Both the position numbers and the translations under genes were made by a program. Source: Gemmatirosa kalamazoonensis (lineage in GTDB: Bacteria > Gemmatimonadota > Gemmatimonadetes > Gemmatimonadales > Gemmatimonadaceae). From it: a DNA stretch of 64,000 nucleotides. The notes beneath the pieces were generated by a model. The model did not search any database. It saw only the letters and a program-made list of their open reading frames with translations, and was not told the origin of the DNA. The stretch's first letter is position 1; each line of letters opens with the position of its first letter. Shown here one piece after another: positions 9,639-18,667 of the stretch. The stretch is from the NCBI RefSeq assembly GCF_000522985.1, contig NZ_CP007129.1, forward strand, positions 558,001 to 622,000, read 5' to 3'.

Positions 9639-10307
9639 ATGCGATCGATCCGCAAGCTCGCCGAGTCGCTGTGGGGCGCCGTCCAGATCGCGACCCAGCT
9701 CGCCCTCGGCCCCGTGCTGCATCGCTGGCGCACGCGGTGGGGCGCCACGGACGCCGAGGCGCACCGTCCGCTCCCCGGCGACGACCTCGTCTCGCGTCCG
9801 GACTGGGACTACACGCACGCCATCACCATCGACGCGCCGCGCGCCGCCGTGTGGCCGTGGCTCGTACAGCTCGGACAGGCACGCGGTGGCTTCTACAGCT
9901 ACGAGGGGCTTGAGAACCTCGTCGGCTGCGGCATCCACAACGTGGAGGAGATCCGCCCCGAGCTGCAGCAGCTGCACGAGGGCGACATCGTGCGGCTGCA
10001 CCGCACCGGCTACGGGCCGGCGGTCGTCGAGCTCGAGCCGCGGCGCGCGCTCGTCCTCGGCGGCGACCCCGACGCGCACGGCTCGCGGGCCGTGTGGTCG
10101 TTCCATCTGGTCGAGCTCCCCGACGGCCGCACGCGGCTCATCGAGCGTGGACGCAACCGCGTGGGGCGCGGCCTGCTCGCGACGCTCGGCTTCGGCCCGT
10201 ACCTGCTCGACCCGGTCGGGTTCGTGATGAGCCGCAAGATGCTCCGCACGATCAAGCGGCTGGCGGAGACGGTCGGCCGCGCGGCAGGCTCGTCGAGAAG
10301 ACCGTGA
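9639..10307 (+). CDS. SRPBCC-fold protein
   Basis: A 222-residue protein with a hydrophobic N-terminal stretch (WGAVQIATQLALGPVLH). A START/SRPBCC-type domain follows: DYTHAITIDAPRAAVWPWLVQLG, then GGFYSYEGLENLVG, then a strand-rich C-terminal half ending in helix SRKMLRTIKRL. The family binds hydrophobic ligands in a cavity; no ligand can be inferred. Start ATG has GAGG upstream. It stands alone between the divergent exporter operon and the USP gene. Confidence 0.72.
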   Translation: MRSIRKLAESLWGAVQIATQLALGPVLHRWRTRWGATDAEAHRPLPGDDLVSRPDWDYTHAITIDAPRAAVWPWLVQLGQARGGFYSYEGLENLVGCGIHNVEEIRPELQQLHEGDIVRLHRTGYGPAVVELEPRRALVLGGDPDAHGSRAVWSFHLVELPDGRTRLIERGRNRVGRGLLATLGFGPYLLDPVGFVMSRKMLRTIKRLAETVGRAAGSSRRP

Positions 10308-10481
10308 CGATGGAGCTCGCGCCGGTGCTCACCGGACTCGCGCTCGCGGGAGGCGCCACCGTCGGGTGATCCCCGACGCGCCCCGCCCCTTCGACCGACT
10401 GCGCCGGCGCGGCCCCGGTCGCACGCTGTGGGGCAGATCGGAACCGCTCGCCGTTCCCACTCTTCGCACGGGAGTCTCACC

Positions 10482-11789
10482 ATGTCCTCCACCGTGCCGG
10501 CAGATCGCAGCTCGCCCGCCGAGCCGCGCGCGACGGGCCGCGCACTGCGTGGCCCCGTCGTTCTCGCCTGCGACGGCCGCGCGCCTAACGACGCGGCGGC
10601 CCTCGCCGCGCGCGCCGCGGCCGAGCGCCTCGGCGCCCCGCTCGAAGTCGTCGCGGCGCTGCGGCCGCTGCCCGTCCCCGTCGGACCGGATTTCGCGCCG
10701 ATCCCGCCGGAGGTCGACGCGGCGCGCCGGGGCGCGCTGCGAGAGGCCGTGGTCGCGCGCCTGGAGCCGGTGCTCGGCTCGCAGGCGCGCTGGCGGATCA
10801 CGGTGCGCGACGGCGCGCCCGGCGGTGTCATCGCGGACGTGGCGCGCGAGCGACGGGCGGCGCTCATCGTGCTCGGCACCGGCGCGCACGGCGTCGCCAA
10901 CCGACTGCTCGGCGAGGAGATCTCGCTGCAGGCCGTTAGGCACTCGGGCGTGCCGGTGCTCGCGCTGGCGCACGATGCGGCCGGCCCGATGCGCCGCGCC
11001 GTGGCGGCGATCGACTTCAGCGCGTCGAGCGTGCACGCCGCGCGAACGGCACTCGCGCTCCTCGACCCCGGGTCGCACGGCGGCGCGGTCCTCACGCTCG
11101 TGCACGTGCGCTCGCCCCGCGAGCGGTCGCCGCTGCTGCCGCCGTGGGAGAGCGCGCACGACGCGTTCGTCGGGGCGCTGTTCACGCGGCTGTGCGACAT
11201 GCTGCGGCCGCACGTACCCGACGGCGTGACGGTCGAGACGTACGTCGCCACGGGCGGCGTGGTGGAGTGCATCGACAGCGTCGCCACGTACCTCGGCGCC
11301 GACCTCGTCGCCGTCGGCACGCACGGACCCGGATGGGTGGAGCGACTCTTCGTCGGCAGCGTCGCGACCGACGCGCTGCGACGGCTCGACACGAGCGTGC
11401 TCGTCACCCCCCCGCCGGCGGCGGCCGAGCGCGTCCGGCTCGAGCTCCAGCTCCACGGCCGTGTGGCCATGGAGCGTCACGACGACTGGCGGCACGCGCT
11501 CGACGTGCTCTCGCACCGCAACCTGCGCCGGCGCGTGCGCCTCGAGGTCGTCGACGAGCACGGGAACGAGTATCACGTCGACGCGTATCGCTTTCACGGC
11601 GCGACCTACGACCCCCACGACCGGCGCGTGGGCATCATGCTCGGCGACGCCGACGACCGCGCGCACCATCTGACGCACGCGATCACCGGCGTGCGGTCCG
11701 TCGAGATCGTCGGCGAGGACGACCGGCGGGATCACGCGCTGCTCGTCGCGAGCGGACGTGGGGAGGCCACGCTCACGTTCCTGGATTGA
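10482..11789 (+). CDS. Tandem universal stress protein fused to a DUF5335 domain
   Basis: A 435-residue protein in three parts. USP domain 1 (about 22-165) ends with LIVLGTGAHGVANRLLGEE; USP domain 2 (about 168-300) has VAVGTHGPGWVERLFVGSVATD, the glycine-rich ATP-binding type. A C-terminal part (about 310-435) with HDDWRHALDVLSHRN, EVVDEHGNEYHVDAYRFHGATYDP and VASGRGEATLTF resembles DUF5335, usually a separate small protein near stress genes. Domain 1 lacks the full G-x9-GS motif. The start ATG has GGAG nine bases upstream. It is followed by a USP remnant. The DUF5335 name is from memory of the family. Confidence 0.82.
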   Translation: MSSTVPADRSSPAEPRATGRALRGPVVLACDGRAPNDAAALAARAAAERLGAPLEVVAALRPLPVPVGPDFAPIPPEVDAARRGALREAVVARLEPVLGSQARWRITVRDGAPGGVIADVARERRAALIVLGTGAHGVANRLLGEEISLQAVRHSGVPVLALAHDAAGPMRRAVAAIDFSASSVHAARTALALLDPGSHGGAVLTLVHVRSPRERSPLLPPWESAHDAFVGALFTRLCDMLRPHVPDGVTVETYVATGGVVECIDSVATYLGADLVAVGTHGPGWVERLFVGSVATDALRRLDTSVLVTPPPAAAERVRLELQLHGRVAMERHDDWRHALDVLSHRNLRRRVRLEVVDEHGNEYHVDAYRFHGATYDPHDRRVGIMLGDADDRAHHLTHAITGVRSVEIVGEDDRRDHALLVASGRGEATLTFLD

Positions 11790-11955
11790 CGGTGCTCGCG
11801 CGGCGCTGCGACATCCGATCGCGCGCGAACGCGTCGATCGCGTGCTGCCCGGCAGCGTGACGACGGAGCTCGTGCACCACGCACGCCGCTCGCTGCTCGT
11901 CGTGCCACCACCGGCCGACACGCGCTCGACCCGGCTCGACGTGCGCCGCGTCTGA
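11790..11955 (+). pseudogene. Remnant of a universal stress protein C-terminus
   Basis: Directly after the USP-DUF5335 stop, the frame ending at the TGA at 11955 encodes RVDRVLPGSVTTELVHHARRS and LLVVPPP. That is the glycine-serine nucleotide-binding end and last strand of a USP domain. No start or N-terminal domain precedes it; the frame enters from the end of the previous gene. It looks like the tail of a deleted third USP domain or gene, left after the DUF5335 part was joined or an internal deletion occurred. Confidence 0.55.
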
Positions 11956-11980
11956 CCACACCCGACGGCGAGCATCGGTC

Positions 11981-12646
11981 ATGCGCCTCCCCTTCACCAC
12001 CGAACAGTTCCTCGACGTCTTCGGCCAGTACAACGAGACCGTGTGGCCGGCGCAGTGGCTGCTCGTCACGCTCGCCGCGTTAGGCATCGCCGCGGCGCTT
12101 CGCGGCAGGCCGGCGGCGAGTCGTGTCGTGAGCGCCGTGCTCGCGATCCTCTGGGCGTGGATGGGACTCGCCTACCACCTCGCGTTCTTCCGCGCGATCA
12201 ACCCGGTGGGCGCGAGCCTCTTCGCCGCGTTCTTCGTCGCACAGGCGGCGCTGCTGGCGTGGAGCGGCGTGGTGCGCGGCCGCCTGACGTTCCGCGTGCG
12301 GCACGACGCGGCGGGCCTCGCGGGCGCGGCGCTCCTCGTCTACGCGCTGATCGTCTACCCGCTGCTCGGCAGCACGCTCGGCCACGCCTATCCCGAGGCG
12401 CCGACGTTCGGTCTCCCGTGCCCGACGACGATCTACACGCTCGGCCTCCTCCTCTGGGCATCGCCGCGCGCTCCGCTGACGGTGCTCGTGATCCCGGTGC
12501 TGTGGGCGCTGGTGGGCACGTCGGCGGCGTTGCAGCTCGGCATGGGCGAGGACTTCGGTCTCCTCGCGGGCGCCGCGATCACCATCGTTGTCCACGGTGT
12601 GTCGGTCGTCGGCCGACACCAGTCACGAGCGGACGCCGCATCTTGA
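11981..12646 (+). CDS. DUF6064-like integral membrane protein
   Basis: A 221-residue protein with about six or seven membrane helices. It begins MRLPFTTEQFLDVFGQYNETVWPAQW, and conserved-looking loops include YHLAFFRAINPVG and PTFGLPCPTTIYTLG. This matches my memory of DUF6064, a family without known function. It lies between the stress genes and Hsp20 on the same strand. A motif copy at 12079 encodes Leu-Gly in the second helix. Confidence 0.7.
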   Translation: MRLPFTTEQFLDVFGQYNETVWPAQWLLVTLAALGIAAALRGRPAASRVVSAVLAILWAWMGLAYHLAFFRAINPVGASLFAAFFVAQAALLAWSGVVRGRLTFRVRHDAAGLAGAALLVYALIVYPLLGSTLGHAYPEAPTFGLPCPTTIYTLGLLLWASPRAPLTVLVIPVLWALVGTSAALQLGMGEDFGLLAGAAITIVVHGVSVVGRHQSRADAAS

Positions 12647-12702
12647 TCGGCGGCGCCGAGCCATCCGGACCCGGCGCCGCACCAGCGCACGAAGGAGGCG
12701 TT

Positions 12703-13197
12703 ATGAAAACGCGTCTACTGCCCCGGCGCCTCGCGTCGAGGTTCCACCCATCGCTCGGCGCGGAGCTCGACCGGCTCGATGCGGACATCCGTGGGATCTT
12801 CGAGAACCCGTTCCGGTCGATGGCGCAGCTCTTCGCCGAGGTGCCGCAGCCGATCGGCTGGATGCCGCCGGTCGAGATCGCGGAGGACGGCGACAAGCTG
12901 ACGATCTCCGCGGAGCTGCCGGGCATCGATCCGGCGAACGTCCACGTCGAGCTGGACGGCAACCTGCTCACCATCCGCGGCGAGAAGGAGGAGGAGCACA
13001 CCGAGGACGAGAAGGCGAAGAAGTTCCACGTCGTGGAGCGCGCCTACGGCACGTTCCTGCGCTCGTTCACGGTGCCGAGCAACGTCGACACGGCGAAGGT
13101 GAGCGCGACGTTCGAGAAGGGCGTGCTGAAGGTCGAGATGCCGACGATGAAGGAAGCTCGCCAGCGCGGCCGCGAGATCGCGGTCACGGCGAAGTGA
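12703..13197 (+). CDS. Hsp20-family small heat shock protein
   Basis: A 164-residue alpha-crystallin-type chaperone. The N-terminal arm has RLDADIRGIFENPF and PIGWMPPVEIAEDGDKLTISAELPGID. The crystallin domain spans about 58-155, with VELDGNLLTIRGEKEEEHTE and FEKGVLKVEMPT; the C-terminal tail carries EIAVTA in place of a strict I-x-I motif. It holds unfolding proteins in the cytosol. The start is preceded by a near-perfect GAAGGAGG. It sits 28 bp before the VIT-type gene on the same strand. Confidence 0.93.
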   Translation: MKTRLLPRRLASRFHPSLGAELDRLDADIRGIFENPFRSMAQLFAEVPQPIGWMPPVEIAEDGDKLTISAELPGIDPANVHVELDGNLLTIRGEKEEEHTEDEKAKKFHVVERAYGTFLRSFTVPSNVDTAKVSATFEKGVLKVEMPTMKEARQRGREIAVTAK

Positions 13198-13225
13198 CGG
13201 CACCGCTGCGCGACGACGATCGCTC

Positions 13226-13930
13226 GTGACCATGCCCCGTCTGCCTCACGTCGAGCGGCACTACACGGAGCGCATCGGCTGGCTGCGCGCCGCGGTGCTC
13301 GGCGCGAACGACGGCATCGTCTCCACCGCGGCGCTGGTCGTCGGCGTCGCCGCGGCGGAGAGCGGTCGCAGCGCGGTCCTCGTCGCGGGCTTGGCCGGGC
13401 TCGTCGCCGGCGCGATGTCGATGGCGGCCGGCGAGTACGTGTCGGTGAGCTCGCAGTCCGACACGGAGAAGGCGGACCTCGCGCGCGAGCGGCGCGAGCT
13501 CGCCCAGGATCCGGAGAGCGAGCTGCGCGAGCTGCAGGGGATCTACGTCGCGCGGGGACTCGATCCCGCGCTCGCCTTGCGGGTCGCCGAGCAGCTCACG
13601 GCGCATGACGTGTTGACGGCGCACGCGCGGGACGAGCTGGGCATCACCGAGGCGCAGGCGGCCCGCCCGATGCAGGCGTCGCTCGCGTCGGCGGCGACGT
13701 TCTCGGTGGGGGCCGCGCTGCCGCTGGCGGTCGCGGCCCTCGTGCCCGTGCGTCTGGTCATCCCGGTGGTCGCGGCGAGCTCGCTCGTCTGCCTCGCGGC
13801 GTTAGGCGCGCTCGCCGCGCACGCCGGCGGCGCGAGCCGCGTGCGCGGCGCGGTGCGCGTCACGTTCTGGAGCGCGCTGGCCCTCGCGCTCACGGCGCTC
13901 GTCGGCCGCGTGTTCGGCGCCACGGTCTGA
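13226..13930 (+). CDS. VIT1/CCC1-family metal ion transporter
   Basis: A 234-residue protein (GTG start, or ATG at 13232). The first helix region WLRAAVLGANDGIVSTAALVVGV and helix 2 GLVAGAMSMAAGEYVSVSSQSDTEKADL are family hallmarks. A cytosolic Glu-rich segment (about 75-145) with RERRELAQDPESELREL is followed by three C-terminal helices. VIT/CCC1 proteins export Fe2+ or Mn2+ from the cytosol. The rest of the neighbourhood (Hsp20, USPs) suggests a stress role. It is convergent with the DUF2231-like gene. Confidence 0.88.
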   Translation: MTMPRLPHVERHYTERIGWLRAAVLGANDGIVSTAALVVGVAAAESGRSAVLVAGLAGLVAGAMSMAAGEYVSVSSQSDTEKADLARERRELAQDPESELRELQGIYVARGLDPALALRVAEQLTAHDVLTAHARDELGITEAQAARPMQASLASAATFSVGAALPLAVAALVPVRLVIPVVAASSLVCLAALGALAAHAGGASRVRGAVRVTFWSALALALTALVGRVFGATV

Positions 13931-13949
13931 CGGCCGCGGCGCCGGCACG

Positions 13950-14471
13950 TCACGGCGCGGGTGGTCCACCGGGCCGCGGCCCGCGCGGCGGCTCGACGAT
14001 CATCGCGTCGGCCGCCGTCGCGCCGGGCCGCAGCTCCGAGTGGCGGATGCGGCCGCCGAGCAATCCCGTGTACACCATCATGCCGCTCACCACGGCGGCC
14101 CCCGCGATCGCGACGAGCGTCGCGCCGCCCGGCACCGGCGTACGGCGCCAGCGCACGAGGGCGCCGAGGGCGAGCACGCCGAGCACCCCGGCCGCGATGA
14201 GCGACGCGTCGCCCATCTCCTCGTGGTCGTGGATCATGGCGCGACGCACGCCCGGGTATCCGCGAATCGCGTCCTCCGCCGGCTCGCCCGTGACGTTCGC
14301 CGCGGCGGCCGCGAGCCCGGTGCCGACGAGCACCACGAACGCGGTGCGCCGCAGCACGTCCGGCGCCCACCGGAGCGAGCCGACGAGCAGCGCGAGGCCG
14401 AACAGCGCCCCGAGAATCGGCACGTGATTCGTGAGCAGGTGGACGTGCACGCCGGAGAAGAAGTCGCTCAT
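13950..14471 (-). CDS. DUF2231-like integral membrane protein
   Basis: A 173-residue protein starting MSDFFSGVHVHLLTNHVPILGALFG, with four predicted helices, a His-rich loop (MIHDHEEMGDAS) and a Pro-rich tail ending GPPAP. The HVHLLTNHVPI start and repeated His resemble small membrane proteins of the DUF2231 type, some of which may bind heme. No reaction can be assigned. It is followed upstream by a small two-helix membrane protein on the same strand. Confidence 0.6.
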   Translation of the reverse strand: MSDFFSGVHVHLLTNHVPILGALFGLALLVGSLRWAPDVLRRTAFVVLVGTGLAAAAANVTGEPAEDAIRGYPGVRRAMIHDHEEMGDASLIAAGVLGVLALGALVRWRRTPVPGGATLVAIAGAAVVSGMMVYTGLLGGRIRHSELRPGATAADAMIVEPPRGPRPGGPPAP

Positions 14472-14488
14472 GGGAGCCGGGCTCGCGT

Positions 14489-14677
14489 TCAGAGATCGGG
14501 TGGATGGGAGCCGTCGCCCGCGCCGGCACGACGCCGCCCAGCGAGCAGGAAGAACAGGGCGACGGCCAGCCAGAAGCCGACCGTCATCCAGCTGCGCCGC
14601 TCGAGCGCCTCGAGCAGCGAGAGGCCGAAGAACAGCGCAAACACGGTCATGCGCTGGCTCGCGGGAGATTCGCGCAT
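14489..14677 (-). CDS. Small membrane protein, 62 residues
   Basis: It has two hydrophobic segments (TVFALFFGLSLLEAL and WMTVGFWLAVALFFLLAG) separated by ERRS and ends in a polar tail. It is not a recognised family. The start is preceded by GGAGGTACC. It lies 17 bp before the DUF2231-like gene in the same direction and is probably translated from the same message. Confidence 0.6.
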   Translation of the reverse strand: MRESPASQRMTVFALFFGLSLLEALERRSWMTVGFWLAVALFFLLAGRRRAGAGDGSHPPDL

Positions 14678-14728
14678 GGTACCTCCGAGCGTGGAATCGA
14701 TGTTCCGCCCGCCACGCCGATCGGAAGT

Positions 14729-15772
14729 CTACACCGACGGCGCCGGGTCTCTCCTGAACGCGGCCGAGTTCCCGGGCCCCGGAGGCCACGCGGATGCGGG
14801 CTCCGGGCAGCACAGCACCGAGCCCGCCGGCAACCGCACGCTCGTTAGGCGCACGACGTCCGCCGCCACGCTGCCCACGAGCAGCCGCTCGACGAGCCCC
14901 GGCCCGTGCGTTCCGACGGCGACGAGGTCCACGCCCGCGCGCTCCGCGTAGTCGAGCACCTCCGCCGCGGGGTCGCCGACGAGAACCGCCGTGCCGATCG
15001 TGACGTCGCGTCGGCCGCGTGCGTAGCAGCAGTCGTCGTCTCCGACCGTCCCGAACCGCAGTCCGAAGGCGAGCCGCCGCAGCAGCTCGTCCGCTCCGGT
15101 CGCGGGCACCTGCTCCGCCGCCCTCGGCCGCCTCGGCTCGGGTCGCGACCGCACGTGCACGAGCGACAGCGTGCCGCCCGGCACGACGAGCTGCGCCGCG
15201 ATCGCCGCCGCGCGCACGCTCGCGGCGCTGAAGTCCACGGCGGCCACGGCGTGCCGGATCACACCGTCCGCGTCCGGTCCCGCGGCGACGACCGGCCGGT
15301 CGCCACTCCGCAGCACCTGGAGTGCCGTCTCCGATCCGAACAGCCGGTCCACCAGCCGGTGCCGGCCGATGCCCAGCACGACGAGCGCGGCACGCCGTTC
15401 GTCGGCGACCCGGGCGATCGTCTCCGCGGGCACGCCGAACGTCACCTCCGCGGGCCACGGCGCGGCGACCACCGCGTCGATCTGGTCCCGCAGCACCTCG
15501 TGCGTCGCGGCGGCGCGCTCCGCCTCCAGCGCCTCCATGCACGCCACCGGAGCGTCGACGTAGACCGGGAACGGCTCGAGCACGTCGAGCACCTCCGGCG
15601 CCCCGCCTAACCGTTCGGCGAGCCGCCGCGCGACGAGCAGCGCGGACGCCGCGGCCGCGCGGCCGTCGGTGGCCACGAGAACCGGCAGTGCGCTCGGCGG
15701 CGTGAACGGCGGCGCGGTCGGATGCACGGCGCACGACGCCGACGAGTCGACCGGGCTGACGGTAGCGGACAT
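14729..15772 (-). CDS. Tandem universal stress protein
   Basis: A 347-residue protein with two USP domains: about 30-170, with LPVLVATDGRAAA and VVLGIGRHRLVDRLFGSETA, and about 175-325, with AVAAVDFSAASVRAA and VAVGTHGPGLVERLLVGSVAADV. The second has the G-x2-G-x9-GS nucleotide-binding pattern. The layout parallels the protein at 10482 but without the DUF5335 part, so the two are probably paralogues. ATG 15772 was chosen over an in-frame start at 15931 because the latter adds an Arg-rich stretch. A motif copy (14844) encodes Arg-Leu-Thr. Confidence 0.85.
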   Translation of the reverse strand: MSATVSPVDSSASCAVHPTAPPFTPPSALPVLVATDGRAAAASALLVARRLAERLGGAPEVLDVLEPFPVYVDAPVACMEALEAERAAATHEVLRDQIDAVVAAPWPAEVTFGVPAETIARVADERRAALVVLGIGRHRLVDRLFGSETALQVLRSGDRPVVAAGPDADGVIRHAVAAVDFSAASVRAAAIAAQLVVPGGTLSLVHVRSRPEPRRPRAAEQVPATGADELLRRLAFGLRFGTVGDDDCCYARGRRDVTIGTAVLVGDPAAEVLDYAERAGVDLVAVGTHGPGLVERLLVGSVAADVVRLTSVRLPAGSVLCCPEPASAWPPGPGNSAAFRRDPAPSV

Positions 15773-15887
15773 GGGACCCCTCTCGACGCGGGTGACGCCT
15801 GCATCGTAGCGTCGCCGGTACCGACGGGCAGTCGGGTGATGCCGGTGGCGTTGTCGGGCAATCGCCGCGCGGCGTGTACGGAGACGG

Positions 15888-18287
15888 TCACTCCACGGTG
15901 AGCGTGACGATCGGATCGACGCGCGCGGCACGCCACGCCGGAACGAAGCACGCCACCGCGGCAGTCAGCACGAGCACGACGGCGCTCGCGACGAGCGTCG
16001 CCGGGTCCGACGACGACACGCCGAACACGAACTGCCGCATCGCCCGCCCGAGCCACAGCGACGCGACGGTGCCGAGCAGCGCGCCGGCGCCGGCGAGCGC
16101 CGCGCCCTCGCGCACGACCGCGCGCACGACGTGCCGTCGGGCGGCGCCTAACGCGAGGCGGATGCCGAACTCCCGCGTGCGGCGCGACACGAGGTACGCG
16201 AACAGCCCGTACGTGCCCACCGCTCCGAGCAGCAGCGCCGAGAGCCCGAACGTCGCGGCGAGCAGCATGCGGAAGCGCGGCGTCGTCAGCTCACGGTCCA
16301 TCCGCTCGGACATCGTCACGAGCGTCTTCGGCTCGAGGTCGGGATCGAGCGCGCGCAGGCGGGCGCGCACCGCCGCCGCGACGCTCGCCGGCGGCACGCC
16401 GGTGCGCACGACGACGTACGTGAACGGGCGCGGCAGCTGCCGGTTCGACCAGTAGAGCTGCGGCTGCACCGGGGCGCCCGGGTCGACCGGCGGCACGTCG
16501 CGCACGACGCCGACGATCTCGAAGCGCACGCCGCTCTCGGACATCGTGAGCCGCTGGCCGACCGGGTCCTCGCCGGGCCAGTAGCGCCGCGCGAGCGACT
16601 CGTTCACGAGCGCGACCGCCGGCCCGTCGAGCACGTCGCTCGCCTGCAGGTCGCGTCCGCGCACGACGGGCACCCCCAGTGCCCGGAAGAATCCGGGGCT
16701 CACGTCGAAGTAGCGCACGGACGCGCCCTCGGGCGTCGGCCGGCCGACGAGCCGCACCTCCTCCGTCTCCATGCCGCCGAACAGCGGGCCGCCGGAGGCG
16801 GTGCCGACCGCCGTGACGCCGGGGACCGCACGCAGCTCGCGCTCCACGCGGTCCCACAGCGCCGCGACCCCGGCCTGCCCGCGGTAGCGCTCCGTCGGCG
16901 CGAACACGGAGAACGTGAGCAGCCGCTCGCGGTCGAAGCCGGGGCGCCACGACGCGAGCGCGCCGAACGACCGCGCGAGCAGGCCGGCGCTGGACACCAG
17001 CGTGAGCGCGAGCGCGAGCTCGCCCGTCACCAGCAGGGCGCCTAACGGCGACCGGCGCGCGGCGACGGAGCGTCCGCCGTCGCGCAGGCAGTGGGCGAGG
17101 TCGACGCGCGAGGCGCGGAGCGCGGGTACGAGCCCGAACACGATCGTGGTCAGCGTCGCCAGTGCGAGCGCGAACGCGAGCACCCGGCCGTCCACGCGCA
17201 CGTCGGCGACGCGCGGGAGACCCTCCGGCGCGAGCGCCTTGAACGCCGACACCGACCACCACGCGAGCACGAGCCCGAGCGCCGCGCCGGCGAGCGCGAG
17301 GACGAGGCTCTCGACGAGGAGCCCGCGCACGACGCGGCCGCGGCTCGCCCCGAACGCGGCCCGCAGCGCGACCTCGCGGCCGCGCGCCACGCCGCGGGCG
17401 AGCAGCAGGTTCGCGACGTTCGCACACGCGATGAGCAGCACGACGCCCACCGCTCCGAGGAACAGCAGCAGCATCGGGCGCACGCCGCCGATCACGAGGT
17501 CCCGCAGCCGGACCATCTGCAGCCCCCAGCCGGGCGTCGCGTCGAAGTGCTCGCCGCGGAGCGCGCTCGCGATGCCCGCCAGCTCGGCGCGCGCCGTGCC
17601 TAACGATGCGCCGTCGCGCAGACGGCCGTACGCGACGAAGCCGCGCCACGCGCGGTGCTTCTCGGCGCGCGGGTCGATGTGCAGCGGCCGCCAGAGCTGC
17701 ACGAAGTCGTACGGCGGCGGCGCGAAGCCGGGCGCGAGCACGCCGACGACCGTCACCGGCGTGCCGTCGAGCACGATCGCGCGGCCCACGACGTCGCGCG
17801 AGCCGCCGAACCGGCTGCGCCAGATCTCGTCCGTGAGCAGCACGACGCGGCTCTCGTCGCCGACGAGGTCGGAGCGGTCGATCAGCCGCCCGAGCTCTGC
17901 CCGGGCGCCGAGCGCGCGGAACATCTCCGGCGTCGCGATGCCTCCCGGGACGCTCTCGGCCCCGCGCGTCGTCGTCAGGTGGTACGGCCACGACCGGCCG
18001 ATGCCGATCACCTCGATGCTCCGCGCGCGCGCCGCGATGTCCTCGACGTTGGGCGGCGACACGCTGCACCAGTCGGGCGTCGCGCCGGGATACTGCTCGC
18101 AGATCGTGATCAGCCGGTCGGCGCTCGGGAACGGGAGTGGCCGCAGCAGGATGCCGTCGACGACGCCGAACATCGCGGTCGTGACGCCGATGCCGAGCGT
18201 CAGCGTGAGGATCGCCGTGACGCTGAACGCCGGCTGCGCGCGCAGCCCGCGCAGCGCCTGCCGGAGATCGGAGAGGAGGGCGTGCAT
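15888..18287 (-). CDS. ADOP-type (MacB/FtsX) ABC permease
   Basis: A 799-residue permease of the acidobacterial duplicated orphan permease style. The N-terminal MHALLSDLRQALRGLRAQPAFS and first helix AILTLTLGIGVTTAMFGVVDG are followed by a MacB_PCD periplasmic domain, three helices, a second periplasmic domain (about 450-650) and three C-terminal helices ending in VDPIVTLTVE. It has no ATPase neighbour, as is usual for ADOP proteins. It starts 13 bp after the 113-residue Cys protein and may be the tail of the Rnf transcript or an independent gene. It carries three in-gene motif copies, all as TTA-GGC Leu-Gly. Confidence 0.9.
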   Translation of the reverse strand: MHALLSDLRQALRGLRAQPAFSVTAILTLTLGIGVTTAMFGVVDGILLRPLPFPSADRLITICEQYPGATPDWCSVSPPNVEDIAARARSIEVIGIGRSWPYHLTTTRGAESVPGGIATPEMFRALGARAELGRLIDRSDLVGDESRVVLLTDEIWRSRFGGSRDVVGRAIVLDGTPVTVVGVLAPGFAPPPYDFVQLWRPLHIDPRAEKHRAWRGFVAYGRLRDGASLGTARAELAGIASALRGEHFDATPGWGLQMVRLRDLVIGGVRPMLLLFLGAVGVVLLIACANVANLLLARGVARGREVALRAAFGASRGRVVRGLLVESLVLALAGAALGLVLAWWSVSAFKALAPEGLPRVADVRVDGRVLAFALALATLTTIVFGLVPALRASRVDLAHCLRDGGRSVAARRSPLGALLVTGELALALTLVSSAGLLARSFGALASWRPGFDRERLLTFSVFAPTERYRGQAGVAALWDRVERELRAVPGVTAVGTASGGPLFGGMETEEVRLVGRPTPEGASVRYFDVSPGFFRALGVPVVRGRDLQASDVLDGPAVALVNESLARRYWPGEDPVGQRLTMSESGVRFEIVGVVRDVPPVDPGAPVQPQLYWSNRQLPRPFTYVVVRTGVPPASVAAAVRARLRALDPDLEPKTLVTMSERMDRELTTPRFRMLLAATFGLSALLLGAVGTYGLFAYLVSRRTREFGIRLALGAARRHVVRAVVREGAALAGAGALLGTVASLWLGRAMRQFVFGVSSSDPATLVASAVVLVLTAAVACFVPAWRAARVDPIVTLTVE

Positions 18288-18300
18288 GGGAGCGCTCCGG

Positions 18301-18642
18301 TCAGTGCACCATCGCGTGCAGCGGTCCGGTCGCGCCGCACTCGGTGCACGTCAGGTAGCCGCGGCCGACCACGCGCAGCTCGGTGCGTCGGTCGCAGCCG
18401 TCGCACAGGCCGCGGACCGTCGCGTGCCGCTCCGGCACGAGTCCGGCCTTCGCCTGCAGCGCGTCCATCACCGTCGGCGCCTCCGCGCCGAGCGGACAGC
18501 GCCCCTCGCACCCCTCGCCGAGGTCGAGGCAGATCAGCTCCGCGTCGTGCAGCGACGCCTGACCGTCGTGCAGCGGTTCGTCGGTGAGCAGCGCGCGCAC
18601 GTCCATGTCGCGCACCGAACAGTGGATCGTTGCCTCGCGCAT
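18301..18642 (-). CDS. Cys-rich 113-residue protein at the end of the Rnf operon
   Basis: Unrecognised family. Two Cys groups are visible: CLDLGEGCEGRC (about 38-49) and a C-terminal zinc-ribbon-like pair, CDGC (about 80-83) with CTEC (about 98-101). The first half, rich in Asp and His, reads VRDMDVRALLTDEPLHDGQ. There is no signal peptide or membrane helix, so it is cytosolic. It starts 25 bp after rnfA with GGAGGACACC upstream. The position suggests a link to the Rnf/2-oxoacid oxidoreductase system, perhaps metal handling or regulation, but this is inference. Confidence 0.65.
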   Translation of the reverse strand: MREATIHCSVRDMDVRALLTDEPLHDGQASLHDAELICLDLGEGCEGRCPLGAEAPTVMDALQAKAGLVPERHATVRGLCDGCDRRTELRVVGRGYLTCTECGATGPLHAMVH

Positions 18643-18667
18643 GGTGTCCTCCTTGGTGAGCGTGCGG

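Noticed and set aside
18301-18642. Ferredoxin-like protein
   Set aside because: There is no CxxCxxC pattern; Cys spacing fits a zinc-type site better.
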